From CAZEER01 sp964511215 (GTDB taxonomy: Bacteria > Fidelibacterota > Marinisomatia > Marinisomatales > UBA1611): DNA of 23,637 nt. Every line of letters starts with the position of its first letter. Position 1 is the stretch's first letter. Shown here piece after piece: positions 1 through 7,826 of the stretch. The notes under the pieces were generated by a model. It was not told the origin of the DNA. It saw nothing but the letters and a program-made list of their open reading frames with translations, and did not search any database. The stretch lies in NCBI GenBank assembly GCA_964511215.1, contig CAZEER010000034.1, positions 1 through 23,637 on the forward strand. The letters run 5' to 3'. A program made the translations under genes and the position numbers.

Positions 1-798
1 GTAATTAAAGAAGATTCTTCTCAAAGTATAAAAGACTATTTTGGTTTTCCTTTCATGGTTAAACCGGTTGATTTGACTGGCGGGAAAGGAATATATAAGG
101 TAAATCATAACAAAGAAATTCAGTCTGCTATTAATAATGCCTTTCATTTTTCTAAAGAGAAAAGGATTATTGCAGAAGAGTTTATTGATGGTACTTTACA
201 TAGTTTTTCAACTTTTCTAATAAATAAAAAAGTAAAATTTTATTTTAGTGATAATGAATTTTGCCCGATAGATCCATACCATGTCACTGCTTCATTTTCG
301 CCATCTCAAAATATAAATATTGTAAAGAGAGAATTAATAAATCAGATTGAAGTACTTGCAGAATTTTTAAATCTTGTTGACGGGATATTCCACCTACAAT
401 ATATTTATAAGAATAATAAATTTCATATTATTGATATTACCAGAAGGTGCTCCGGGGACTTTTACCCTATCCCAGTTAAATATTCTAGTAATTTGGATTT
501 AGCTAAATGGATAGTTAAATCAGAAATGGGTTTAAGTTGTAAAAATTTTCCTGATTTTTCTCAAGAGGGTTTCTATGGAAGATTATGTGTTGTAAATAAT
601 AATAATGGTATATTGAAAAATGTAGTCATTAAAGAAAAATTGATGGAATACGTCATTGAGATATACAGATTAAAATCAAAAGGTGATTTCATAAAAAAAC
701 ATCAAAAACTGATGGTCTTAATTTTTAAATTTAAATCAGAGGATGATATTGAAATATTATCTAGAATAGATACATTAATAACAATTGAAATAGAATAA
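1..798 (+). CDS. ATP-grasp domain ligase, 5'-truncated by the window edge
   Basis: The frame is open from base 1 (V-I-K-E-D-S...), so the first ATG at 55 is internal and the gene begins upstream of the window; about 265 residues of the C-terminal part are visible. The segment FPFMVKPVDLTGGKGI is the nucleotide-binding hinge and glycine-rich loop of ATP-grasp enzymes (compare FPvvvKPvdgsGskGV). Further on, IIAEEFIDG and IIDITRRCSGDFYP match the later beta-strands that carry the metal- and phosphate-binding acidic/Arg/Asn-type residues. ATP-grasp enzymes activate a carboxylate as an acyl-phosphate and ligate it to an amine or thiol. Stand-alone members often sit in surface-polysaccharide clusters, where they attach amino acids or other acids to sugars. 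Here it lies 8 bp upstream of a glycosyltransferase on the same strand and near an aminosugar transaminase, which fits such a role. The substrate cannot be read from the sequence. Family call is strong, specific function unknown. Confidence 0.85.
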   Translation, partial: VIKEDSSQSIKDYFGFPFMVKPVDLTGGKGIYKVNHNKEIQSAINNAFHFSKEKRIIAEEFIDGTLHSFSTFLINKKVKFYFSDNEFCPIDPYHVTASFSPSQNINIVKRELINQIEVLAEFLNLVDGIFHLQYIYKNNKFHIIDITRRCSGDFYPIPVKYSSNLDLAKWIVKSEMGLSCKNFPDFSQEGFYGRLCVVNNNNGILKNVVIKEKLMEYVIEIYRLKSKGDFIKKHQKLMVLIFKFKSEDDIEILSRIDTLITIEIE

Positions 799-806
799 AA
801 AAACCA

Positions 807-1730
807 TTGAAACCAGAAATATCTATAATAATTCCCATATTTGGGCATAATCTAGAATTGAATAACCTTCATAAGCGTCTAAAAAAATGTTTATATGAGA
901 TTACAAATGATTATGATATTATTTTAGTTAATGATGAAAGTCCGGATAATTCTTGGGAAGTTATTTGTAAGCTAGCTGAAAATGATAAAAGAGTGAAGGG
1001 TGTCAACTTATCTAGAAACTTTGGACAACATAGAGCAATTGCTGCAGGTATTAAATATGCGGCTGGTCAATGGTGTGTTATAATGGATTGTGATTTACAA
1101 GATAGACCAGAGGAAATAATCAAGTTATATAATAAAGCTAATGAAGGCTATGACATTGTTATGGCACGTAGGGAAAACAGAAAAGATAATTTTATAAAAA
1201 GATTCACATCAAAATTCTTTTATTTAATATTTAATTTTTTAACCAACCAAAAATTAGATAACCGTTTTACAAGTTTTGGTATCTATTCAAATAGAGTTAT
1301 CAATATTTTTAAAAATTTCAAAGAAAAAGATAGGTCTACTGGATTATTATTCAACCTAATTGGATTCAACAAATCTCATGTAGATGTGCAACATGATTCT
1401 AGAGACTATGGTGAATCAAGTTATACAATTCATAGTAGATATGTCATGGCAAAAGATCATATTCTATCCTATAGTACCAAACCTCTAGAATTAGCACTGG
1501 GACTTGGTTTTTTTGTAACACTTGCGAGTATAGTTTATGCTATTTATCTAATAGGAAGGTATTTTTTCCAATCAGCAACAGTACCTGGATGGTATAGTTT
1601 AATTGTTTCAATTTTCTTTTTCTCAGGTATAATAATAATGTTGGTTGGTATGGTAGGACTTTATGTAGGGAAAATTCATAATGAAGTTAAAGGAAGACCG
1701 CTTTTTATAGTTGAGTCAACTACTTTTTAA
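807..1730 (+). CDS. Polyprenyl-phosphate-type GT2 glycosyltransferase (GtrB/ArnC/DPM1-like)
   Basis: A 307-aa family 2 glycosyltransferase, predicted to move a sugar from a nucleotide donor onto a polyprenyl-phosphate carrier at the inner face of the cytoplasmic membrane. The N-terminal GT-A fold starts with ISIIIPIFG and shows VNDESPDNS (residues 41-49) and the metal-binding DCDLQDRPEE (94-103). The C-terminus has two hydrophobic helices (about 229-250 and 265-288) followed by YVGKIHNEVKGRPLFIV, the signature tail of the GtrB/ArnC/DPM1 branch rather than of soluble GT2 enzymes. Length is normal for that branch. The start is TTG at 807: it is the only start that gives the usual few residues before the first beta-strand. 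No Shine-Dalgarno is visible. It follows the ATP-grasp gene by 8 bp, so both are likely co-transcribed. The lipid-linked sugar could feed a GT-C enzyme such as the one at 2993-4420 (inference). Confidence 0.9.
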   Translation: MKPEISIIIPIFGHNLELNNLHKRLKKCLYEITNDYDIILVNDESPDNSWEVICKLAENDKRVKGVNLSRNFGQHRAIAAGIKYAAGQWCVIMDCDLQDRPEEIIKLYNKANEGYDIVMARRENRKDNFIKRFTSKFFYLIFNFLTNQKLDNRFTSFGIYSNRVINIFKNFKEKDRSTGLLFNLIGFNKSHVDVQHDSRDYGESSYTIHSRYVMAKDHILSYSTKPLELALGLGFFVTLASIVYAIYLIGRYFFQSATVPGWYSLIVSIFFFSGIIIMLVGMVGLYVGKIHNEVKGRPLFIVESTTF

Positions 1731-1842
1731 GAACCTTAGCAAATATCTATAATTGAAATAGGTATTAATACGGATTTAGTTATGGATATATGCAAAACAC
1801 CATCTAAATATTTAAAATTTTGTTTAATTTTTAATTCTAGTA

Positions 1843-2988
1843 ATGAATAATAATAACAATATAGGTTTTAACGTGCCTGCAATTTTAGGCAATGAGATAG
1901 ATTATATCAAAAAAGCTATAAAGATGCGCCATATACATGGTGGTGGTAGTTTTACATCGAAATGTAATAAATTATTCGAAAAACAGCTTCAAGTCAAAAA
2001 ATCATTTATAACTACATCATGTACTCATGCGCTTGAAGCAGCAAGCATACTCATAGATATTCAGCCAGGAGACGAAATTATTTTACCATCATTCACATTT
2101 GTATCTACTGCAAATGCCTTTGTTTTGCGAGGAGCAAAACCAATATTTGTAGATATACGTAAAGATACTTTAAATATTGATGAAAGTCTTCTTAGTGACT
2201 GTATTTCGGATAGAACAAAAGCGATTATCCCAGTACATTATGGCGGAGTTAGCTGTGAGATGGATAAAATTATAGAGCTTATCGAAGATACGGATATCCA
2301 ATTGATAGAAGATAACGCACAAGGCCTTTTCGGAAAATATAAAGGTAAATATTTGGGGACATTTGGTGTTATGTCAACTCAAAGTTTTCATGAAACAAAA
2401 AATATTACATGTGGTGAGGGAGGAGCATTATTTATTAACAACAACGATTTTATTGATCGTGCAGAAATAATTATGGATAAAGGAACAAACAGAAAAAACT
2501 ATTTTGATGGTAAAGTAGGTTACTATTCTTGGGTAGATTATGGATCATCATATAGACCTTCTGAGATTTTATCAGCTTTTCTTTATGCTCAATTAGAAAA
2601 GGCGAGGGAAGTCCAAACAAAAAGAAAAAGAATATGGGATAAATATTGTAATCAATTAAATACTTGGGCGCAAAATAAAGAAGTTATACTTCCAGAAATA
2701 CCTCACTATTGTGAATCTTCATACCATTTGTTTTATATGGTTATGCCTAGTCAAATTATTAGAGATTTATTAATCGAATATTTAAAGAAGCATAAAATTA
2801 TTTCTGTATTCCACTATGTCCCCCTGCACAATTCTGAAATGAGTGAGAGATTTGGGTGGAATTGTGATAATTGTCCCATCTCAATTGATATCAGTCAAAG
2901 ATTGATTAGATTACCACTCTACTATGGTTTAACAGAAAATCAGTCGGATTTCATTATAGAGAAGATATTGAATTTTAAAGATATCTAG
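1843..2988 (+). CDS. wecE: dTDP-4-dehydro-6-deoxyglucose aminotransferase-like, DegT/DnrJ/EryC1/StrS family
   Basis: A 381-aa PLP-dependent sugar aminotransferase that aligns from memory over its full length with E. coli WecE/RffA (376 aa), which makes dTDP-4-amino-4,6-dideoxygalactose (Fuc4N). Shared stretches include IQPGDEIILPSFTFVSTANA, VLRGAKPIFVD, AIIPVHYGGVSCEMD, SSYRPSEILSAFLYAQLE and VFHYVPLH. The Schiff-base lysine is K186 in SFHETKN; D157 in LIEDNAQG is the pyridine-nitrogen contact. Glutamate from the cytosol is the usual amino donor. The start ATG at 1843 gives an Asn-rich leader (MNNNNN) before the conserved IGFNVP block; no Shine-Dalgarno is visible. It sits 112 bp after the glycosyltransferase and ends 4 bp before the convergent gene at 2993, with no room for a terminator. 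The usual partner genes (rmlA/rmlB, a wecD-type N-acetyltransferase) are not in the window. The exact product epimer (Fuc4N or Qui4N) is not certain. Confidence 0.9.
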   Translation: MNNNNNIGFNVPAILGNEIDYIKKAIKMRHIHGGGSFTSKCNKLFEKQLQVKKSFITTSCTHALEAASILIDIQPGDEIILPSFTFVSTANAFVLRGAKPIFVDIRKDTLNIDESLLSDCISDRTKAIIPVHYGGVSCEMDKIIELIEDTDIQLIEDNAQGLFGKYKGKYLGTFGVMSTQSFHETKNITCGEGGALFINNNDFIDRAEIIMDKGTNRKNYFDGKVGYYSWVDYGSSYRPSEILSAFLYAQLEKAREVQTKRKRIWDKYCNQLNTWAQNKEVILPEIPHYCESSYHLFYMVMPSQIIRDLLIEYLKKHKIISVFHYVPLHNSEMSERFGWNCDNCPISIDISQRLIRLPLYYGLTENQSDFIIEKILNFKDI

Positions 2989-2992
2989 TGTA

Positions 2993-4420
2993 TTAATTAT
3001 TTTTTGATGTGGATGTACTTTTATGCGTGACTTTCCACAATCCATAATCTTCGTTTCTCTTTGTATATAAACTTCCAATCCTTAGCTTTCCAGAAAAGGG
3101 AGAGATAATATTAGATATTTGTAATTCATTTTGAGGATTTAATATATTTCTTTTTAAATAATCTTCCATTTTAGATTTAGAGAAAAACAAAATTACATCA
3201 TTTATATTTAAATTAATTTTTTCTCCAGCCATGTGTTTATAAAAATGAAAATACATTCGTGAATTAGATTGATCAATCACTTCCATAGCAAACTGTGGAG
3301 GTACCCAGATTAAGCAATTATCAGGAATATTTTTCGTAATTAGATCCACCTTTTTTAGTACTTTTCTATAGTTTTTTCCAAGTGCTGTATTTTCTATATT
3401 AATTATTGTTGGATTAATATGTGTAATAAACATTGCAAAGCATAGAAACAATATTGATAATGGATGCGCAAATTTTTTATTATGGTATTTATTAAATTTC
3501 TCATTTGTTGACCTCTCCATATACATTACCAATAATATTAAGACTATATATGAGAAATAATAGCTTCGGCCAAAGTAGGATATAATTAATAGTGTTATTA
3601 TCCAGATCATTATGTTCCTCTTAGGATTAACTAAAATAGATATTATTATCATAGGTAGGAACCCTATGGAAAACGTAAGATATTTTAAGAAAAGTTCAGG
3701 AGACCATCTATGTATATCACTACTCTGGTAGGAATTAGAATATTGATTTATATATGAGGCTAATTCACCGAATGTGAGTATATAGGAAAATAATAGTCCC
3801 AGAAAAAGGAGGGTGGTAGCCTGTTGTAAGAATTGTTTTTTTGAAATTAAGAGTAAAACAATCAAAATTGAACATAATATAGCTCCCATTGGATGTATTA
3901 AAGATGCAATAGAACCTAAAAATGCAATAATGGGGGAATAATATTTTGTTTTGACTATAATATTAATTTTACTCACCAATAAAATTAAAAGCAGGAAAGT
4001 GAGTGTATAAGTTTCACTTCTAAATCCATATGTATATACACTAAAAAGGTATGCGAGAGGTAAAAGAAAATTTATAGTAGAGTTATTAAAACTTTTTTTA
4101 ATAGTATAGAATATCAAAAAAACGTTTAGTGTAATAAAAATATAATTAATAAATAAAAATGTTATTGTGGTAGTAGGCAAAAAATAATAAAATGGGAATA
4201 ATAATAATTCTTGAACATGTGTTTTAAAAATATCACCATGAAAATCATGAGCAAAAGTACTGGAATGAAAGTCTCCTCTTATGAAAGAGAACAAATGGCT
4301 TAATATCCAAGGACCATCACTGTTTAAAAAAGGGTAATAGAGTTCTAAAACAAATTTCCATAGAATAATTAAAATAATTATTATTTGCGGTTCTTTTATT
4401 TTTTGCAAAAAAAGTCTCAT
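2993..4420 (-). CDS. Polytopic membrane protein, probable GT-C-type glycosyltransferase
   Basis: A 475-aa protein dominated by hydrophobic helices (roughly nine to eleven across residues 1-330), ending in a soluble domain of about 140 residues. The layout resembles GT-C enzymes (ArnT/PMT/GT39-like and O-antigen GtrC-like proteins): an early helix, then a first periplasmic loop with acidic residues (NSDGPW, D35, and HDFHGD further on), many helices, and a C-terminal extracytoplasmic domain. Such enzymes take a sugar from a polyprenyl-phosphate donor and add it to a periplasmic acceptor. I see no decisive family motif, so this is an architectural call. It begins at ATG 4420, 50 bp downstream of the SGNH-like gene on the same strand, and is probably the last gene of the MBOAT transcript. 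The GT2 protein encoded at 807-1730 could supply its lipid-linked sugar (inference). Base composition is extremely AT-rich; one 60-base line near 4141 has only 11 G/C. Confidence 0.6.
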   Translation of the reverse strand: MRLFLQKIKEPQIIIILIILWKFVLELYYPFLNSDGPWILSHLFSFIRGDFHSSTFAHDFHGDIFKTHVQELLLFPFYYFLPTTTITFLFINYIFITLNVFLIFYTIKKSFNNSTINFLLPLAYLFSVYTYGFRSETYTLTFLLLILLVSKINIIVKTKYYSPIIAFLGSIASLIHPMGAILCSILIVLLLISKKQFLQQATTLLFLGLLFSYILTFGELASYINQYSNSYQSSDIHRWSPELFLKYLTFSIGFLPMIIISILVNPKRNIMIWIITLLIISYFGRSYYFSYIVLILLVMYMERSTNEKFNKYHNKKFAHPLSILFLCFAMFITHINPTIINIENTALGKNYRKVLKKVDLITKNIPDNCLIWVPPQFAMEVIDQSNSRMYFHFYKHMAGEKINLNINDVILFFSKSKMEDYLKRNILNPQNELQISNIISPFSGKLRIGSLYTKRNEDYGLWKVTHKSTSTSKNN

Positions 4421-4470
4421 TTTTTTGATGTCAAATTCTCATTTAGTCTGTGCCCAATCAAATACGATAA

Positions 4471-5340
4471 TTATTCAAAAACAATAAAATCTGTAGATTC
4501 TAGGGTGCGAATTTTCATAGATAAATAATCAGTAATGATTTTATTACCTATTTTGTTAAAGTGTGTTAAATCATAAAAAATATTTTTTTCACTAAGAATT
4601 TTTACGGTATCAATAGAATTGATATGGAATCTTTCACAAAGAGTTTCTTTGAAAGAATCTGTTATTTTACCTAATACAGAATTAGTCTCTATTTCTTTTA
4701 ATATTGGGTGATATGGTAATTCGATCATTAGAATTTCGCAATTTTTTTGTAGAAGATTATCGATTGCAGTTATAATTATTGCTTGTTTATCAAAAATATA
4801 GTCAGGCACTCTACTATAGGTCTCCGATATTAAATTATATTCAAGAGAATCAAATTTAATTTCTTCATGATAGGGGTGGAGACCCGAGTAATTATTAGAA
4901 CGTGTATTTTGAAATAGATTTCTAATAATGATACGGAAAATATCTGATTTTTTATAATTATTATCTGATAAAATTTTTATCGAAGACCAATTTAGTCCTG
5001 AGGCATTTCGATCTCTTGACAATCTTCTTATTTGTGCCGGTTTAGAAATTTGTAGTATAACTTGTGATTCCCTTGGCACATGATAAGAAAATGTCATTAA
5101 ATCATAAACACCATTCCCATGCTCAGCAGATGAAAAAATTTCTCTTTTTGTTGATTTTGAAAGTTCTTCTATATTGATCGCTTGATGTGCCTGAGAATCA
5201 CCCCATAAAAAAATGGAGTTTTTATTATTAGACTTAATTTGTTTTTGGTCATTGATAATAACAATAGCTAATAGTGAGCAAGACAACAATAGAGTTATTG
5301 AAGACAAATAAATGATGATATTTATTACAAACTTTCTCAA
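4471..5340 (-). CDS. SGNH/GDSL-like periplasmic acyltransferase partner of MBOAT
   Basis: A 289-aa protein with an N-terminal signal anchor (hydrophobic about residues 5-30) and an extracytoplasmic domain. FLWGDSQAHQ places a nucleophile candidate at S49 (block I, GDSQ), and FYDLTHFNKIGNKI gives D257 and H260, the DxxH dyad of SGNH hydrolases. In AlgJ/AlgX, PatB and similar systems, such a protein takes the acyl group delivered across the membrane by an MBOAT protein and transfers it to a polysaccharide. The start is TTG at 5340; the MBOAT stop TGA occupies 5339-5337, so the two genes overlap as TTGA, which implies translational coupling. Overall similarity to named AlgJ/AlgX proteins is not obvious by eye, so the fold call rests on the two catalytic blocks plus context. 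It could instead be an acyl esterase of the same fold. Confidence 0.7.
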   Translation of the reverse strand: MRKFVINIIIYLSSITLLLSCSLLAIVIINDQKQIKSNNKNSIFLWGDSQAHQAINIEELSKSTKREIFSSAEHGNGVYDLMTFSYHVPRESQVILQISKPAQIRRLSRDRNASGLNWSSIKILSDNNYKKSDIFRIIIRNLFQNTRSNNYSGLHPYHEEIKFDSLEYNLISETYSRVPDYIFDKQAIIITAIDNLLQKNCEILMIELPYHPILKEIETNSVLGKITDSFKETLCERFHINSIDTVKILSEKNIFYDLTHFNKIGNKIITDYLSMKIRTLESTDFIVFE

Positions 5341-6767
5341 AACTGAAAATATATAAATATTGAATTTTCATTGTAAAACCAAAAAAATATTATTGTAATT
5401 GATATTATTAAGGCAAGGAACCAGTTCAGTGCAATATTATTTGTTTTCAAAATACGCCCTTTATTGTACATTATAAACCAATCCAAAATAACCAATAATA
5501 ATACAAATACTATTCCAGATCTATTTTCCTTAGGTAATGATAATTGATTTATAATGTTAAATAAATAATGAAAACTTTGACTAATGCTAGGGCTTCTGAA
5601 AAATACCCAAGCTATCGTGGTTAGAAGAAATGTGACTCCCATCTGGAAGCATTCTTTTATTGATGGTAGCCAATTATTTTTTGTAGCTATATCAGTCGTA
5701 TATTGACGATTTTTTTCTCCAAGGAAAAGTGGTATGTATAAAATTGCATGGACTCCCCCCCAGGCAATAAAGGTCAAATTTGCTCCGTGCCAAAATCCAC
5801 TTGCAATAAAAGTAATAAATATATTTCTTAGAGAAACTAATTTACCCTTTCTCGATCCTCCTAAAGGAATATAGAGGTAATCTCTAAACCAACTTGAAAG
5901 TGATATATGCCACCTTCTCCAAAATTCAGCAATATTTCTAGAAAAATAGGGAAACTTAAAATTTGACATTAATTCAAAACCAAAAAGTTTAGCGGTTCCA
6001 ATAGCAATATCAGAGTAGCCACTGAAATCACAATAGATCTGAATAGAAAAATAAACTAATCCAAGTAATAAAGTTCCTCCATCTAGGGTATGGTAATTAT
6101 CAAAACAATAATCAACTCTCCATGCCAAAGAATCTGCAATGACCACCTTTTTAAACATCCCCCATAGTATTAACCTTAATCCTTGGACTCCCTGTTCATA
6201 CTTAAATACTCGATTGGTTAACATTTGCGGAAGTAGGTTAGATGCCCGTTCTATTGGACCTGCAACTAATTGGGGGAAAAAACTTACAAAAGAAGCAAAA
6301 GATATAAAGTCTTTTGTTGGTTTTAATTTTCTGAAATATATATCTAGAGAATATGACATTGTTTGGAAAGTATAGAATGATATTCCAACTGGAAGGATAA
6401 CTTTTAAGGTCCATGCGCTTTGAATTTCATATCCAAATGAAGATAGTAACATAATCCATGAATCAATAAAGAAGTTGTAATATTTAAAAAATCCAAGTAG
6501 ACCTAGGTTGAATGAAATACTTATCCAGAGATAGTATTTTCTTATTTTGTTATTATTACTTGCATCAATTTTAAAACCAATAAAGTAATCAGCAATTGTT
6601 GAAAGAAAAATTAAAGATAGAAAACGCCAGTCCCACCAACCGTAGAAAAAGTAACTGGATATAAGAACTAATAGATTTTGAATGCGAAGATTTTTATTAA
6701 AAACAAACCAATACAGAATGAAAACTGTGGGAAGAAATAATAAATACTCTAAAGAATTAAATAACAT
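5337..6767 (-). CDS. MBOAT family O-acyltransferase, AlgI-like
   Basis: A 476-aa polytopic membrane acyltransferase. It carries the hallmark blocks of the AlgI/PatA/DltB group: LPVGISFYTFQTMSYSLDIY (residues 125-144), FFPQLVAGPIERA (163-175), YCDFSGYSDIAIG (245-257), FWRRWHISLSSWFRDYLYIP (282-301) and SGFWHGANLTFIAWGG, with the likely catalytic histidine H327. H287 lies in the WRRWH motif. In characterised systems it moves an acetyl or acyl group from a cytoplasmic donor across the membrane to a periplasmic SGNH partner. The start is ATG at 6767 and the length matches AlgI (about 470-520 aa). It heads the minus-strand cluster and overlaps the next gene by 4 nt. No alginate biosynthesis genes are nearby, so a surface glycan made with the genes at 1-2988 is the more likely target; this is inference. 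The family assignment is secure. Confidence 0.95.
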   Translation of the reverse strand: MLFNSLEYLLFLPTVFILYWFVFNKNLRIQNLLVLISSYFFYGWWDWRFLSLIFLSTIADYFIGFKIDASNNNKIRKYYLWISISFNLGLLGFFKYYNFFIDSWIMLLSSFGYEIQSAWTLKVILPVGISFYTFQTMSYSLDIYFRKLKPTKDFISFASFVSFFPQLVAGPIERASNLLPQMLTNRVFKYEQGVQGLRLILWGMFKKVVIADSLAWRVDYCFDNYHTLDGGTLLLGLVYFSIQIYCDFSGYSDIAIGTAKLFGFELMSNFKFPYFSRNIAEFWRRWHISLSSWFRDYLYIPLGGSRKGKLVSLRNIFITFIASGFWHGANLTFIAWGGVHAILYIPLFLGEKNRQYTTDIATKNNWLPSIKECFQMGVTFLLTTIAWVFFRSPSISQSFHYLFNIINQLSLPKENRSGIVFVLLLVILDWFIMYNKGRILKTNNIALNWFLALIISITIIFFWFYNENSIFIYFQF

Positions 6768-7027
6768 GAAAAGGTACTAGTCTTGCTTTATCATTGTATT
6801 AAAATATAACCAAAAGGGATTTTAGCCAAGGAGCCATTATTCAATAATAATTTTTTATTATGATTATAAAAACTACTTTTTTGGTGAAATAAACATATTT
6901 ATTTTAAATTTGCTTGAGACCTAGACATATTCTTATATTTCGTAGAGCCAATGTGCTCACGAGGTAAGATAAAATTAACTAATAGCAATTGGCCACAGGA
7001 GTGGTGTATCAATTAGCGGAGTTCAAT
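6768..7027. promoter_or_regulatory. Divergent intergenic region between the glycan-acylation cluster and the giant-surface-protein unit
   Basis: This 260-bp region is the only divergent junction in the window, so promoters for both directions must lie here. For the rightward unit, TTTG at 6909-6912 and TATATTTC at 6934-6941 resemble the Bacteroidota-type promoter (TTTG, about 19 nt, TAnnTTTG), though the spacer is 21 nt. The same bases also read as TTGCTT, 18 nt, TATATT in sigma70 style. I could not settle a leftward promoter. An all-AT inverted repeat (arms 6844-6850 and 6855-6861) lies in the middle. Promoter positions are guesses from base pattern only. Confidence 0.4.
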
Positions 7028-7795
7028 ATGTGGGAAAGATTAAATATTTCCATCGTTTTACAAATTGCTCACTATATGTTGTGGGCATGTCTTTCTATCT
7101 TAGTGATTTGTCCAACTTCAAGTCTATATGCTCAGGATGATGATGTTGAAGAATATTGGGGAGATGATGAAGAAGATGAATATTACGATGATGAAGAAGA
7201 ATATTTAGATGATGATGAATATGATGAAGATGATGAATATGATGAAGATGAAGACGAGGAATATGAAGAAGATGAAGAAGATGAAGAAGACTATGATGAA
7301 ATTTTGCAAGATGAGGCAGAAAATTTAGGTTATACTATCGATCTGACATTTGCTTCCCCAAGGTTTGTAAATCTTAATCTGATAAAATTCAATTCTACTT
7401 TTGAGTTACGTGCAAGTGTGGAGTTCCCTGTATTAATGCAGTTAATGGGTGCTAGGTTTAGGTTTGGTGTCGAGGCTGGGAACTTCAAGTTTACAAATGC
7501 AGCTTTCAGTGAGAGTTCACCCAATCTTGCAATTGATGATACATATAGTGGTATTACGCTTATGGGTATCATGAGTTTCCCCGCTGGACCGGGTAAGATT
7601 AAAGTCGGAGCTGGTGTTGTTGGCTCATCTGTCGGATTTACTATGGAGTCATCCTATGGAGTTAAGGTTGGGGCATTATCTATAAGAGGTGGCATTCGTT
7701 CTATAGAAGCAATGTCAGCAACAACAGCTGGTGGGATTGAAATGGGCCGAACAGGATGGATGGATGGACAAATTGTGCTGGGGATCAATCTTTAA
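7028..7795 (+). CDS. Exported protein with long Asp/Glu tract and beta-rich C-terminal domain
   Basis: No family recognised. I choose ATG 7028 over the upstream in-frame TTG 6989: it is preceded by GCGGAG at 7016-7021 (6-nt spacing) and leaves a sensible signal peptide ending SSLYA|QD. The mature protein (255-aa precursor) then has 62 residues (7136-7321) of which 46 are Asp or Glu, interspersed mainly with Tyr. After that come about 155 residues with alternating hydrophobic/polar beta-strand periodicity and many Gly (IKVGAGVVGSSVGFTM, GVKVGALSIRGGI, GQIVLGINL). The C-terminal half could be a small outer-membrane barrel or a soluble beta-sandwich; the last residue is Leu rather than the usual Phe/Trp of outer-membrane barrels. 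It is 31 bp ahead of the giant gene, so it is probably in one transcript. By analogy with SprF beside SprB in Bacteroidota, it might be an outer-membrane partner of the giant protein, with the acidic arm binding calcium or cations. That is speculation from context. Confidence 0.75.
   Translation: MWERLNISIVLQIAHYMLWACLSILVICPTSSLYAQDDDVEEYWGDDEEDEYYDDEEEYLDDDEYDEDDEYDEDEDEEYEEDEEDEEDYDEILQDEAENLGYTIDLTFASPRFVNLNLIKFNSTFELRASVEFPVLMQLMGARFRFGVEAGNFKFTNAAFSESSPNLAIDDTYSGITLMGIMSFPAGPGKIKVGAGVVGSSVGFTMESSYGVKVGALSIRGGIRSIEAMSATTAGGIEMGRTGWMDGQIVLGINL
7136..7321 (+). repeat. GAT/GAA trinucleotide-rich tract encoding the Asp/Glu arm
   Basis: The coding strand over this stretch is almost pure GAT, GAA, GAC and GAG codons broken by TAT/TAC. 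The strand bias is strong, with C rare on the coding strand. The encoded 62 residues contain 46 acidic and 8 Tyr residues, with an irregular DEYDED-like period rather than a perfect repeat. Such triplet tracts are prone to slippage in whole codons, so arm length may vary between strains. Confidence 0.85.
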
Positions 7796-7826
7796 AACTA
7801 TATAAAATGCTAAATTTTTAGTGCAA

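Noticed and set aside
1782..1850. Short frame of 22 codons between the GT2 gene and wecE that overlaps the wecE start
   Set aside because: Too short, no ribosome binding site and no recognisable similarity; could be a gene remnant but nothing supports it.
6139..6375. Open frame of 78 codons on the + strand inside the MBOAT gene
   Set aside because: It is fully antisense to a well-conserved MBOAT coding region and its translation shows no domain or export signal.
6844..6861. Inverted repeat ATAATAA-TTTT-TTATTAT in the divergent region
   Set aside because: All A/T with a weak 7-bp stem; expected by chance at this base composition, and not a terminator or operator I can support.
6989..7027. 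TTG 6989 as start of the acidic-arm gene
   Set aside because: It would add 13 residues before the signal peptide and lacks a ribosome binding site, whereas ATG 7028 has GCGGAG at good spacing.
7810..7821. CTAAA-TT-TTTAG palindrome just before the giant gene start
   Set aside because: The stem is five weak pairs with a 2-nt loop, too small to form a stable hairpin or act as a terminator.
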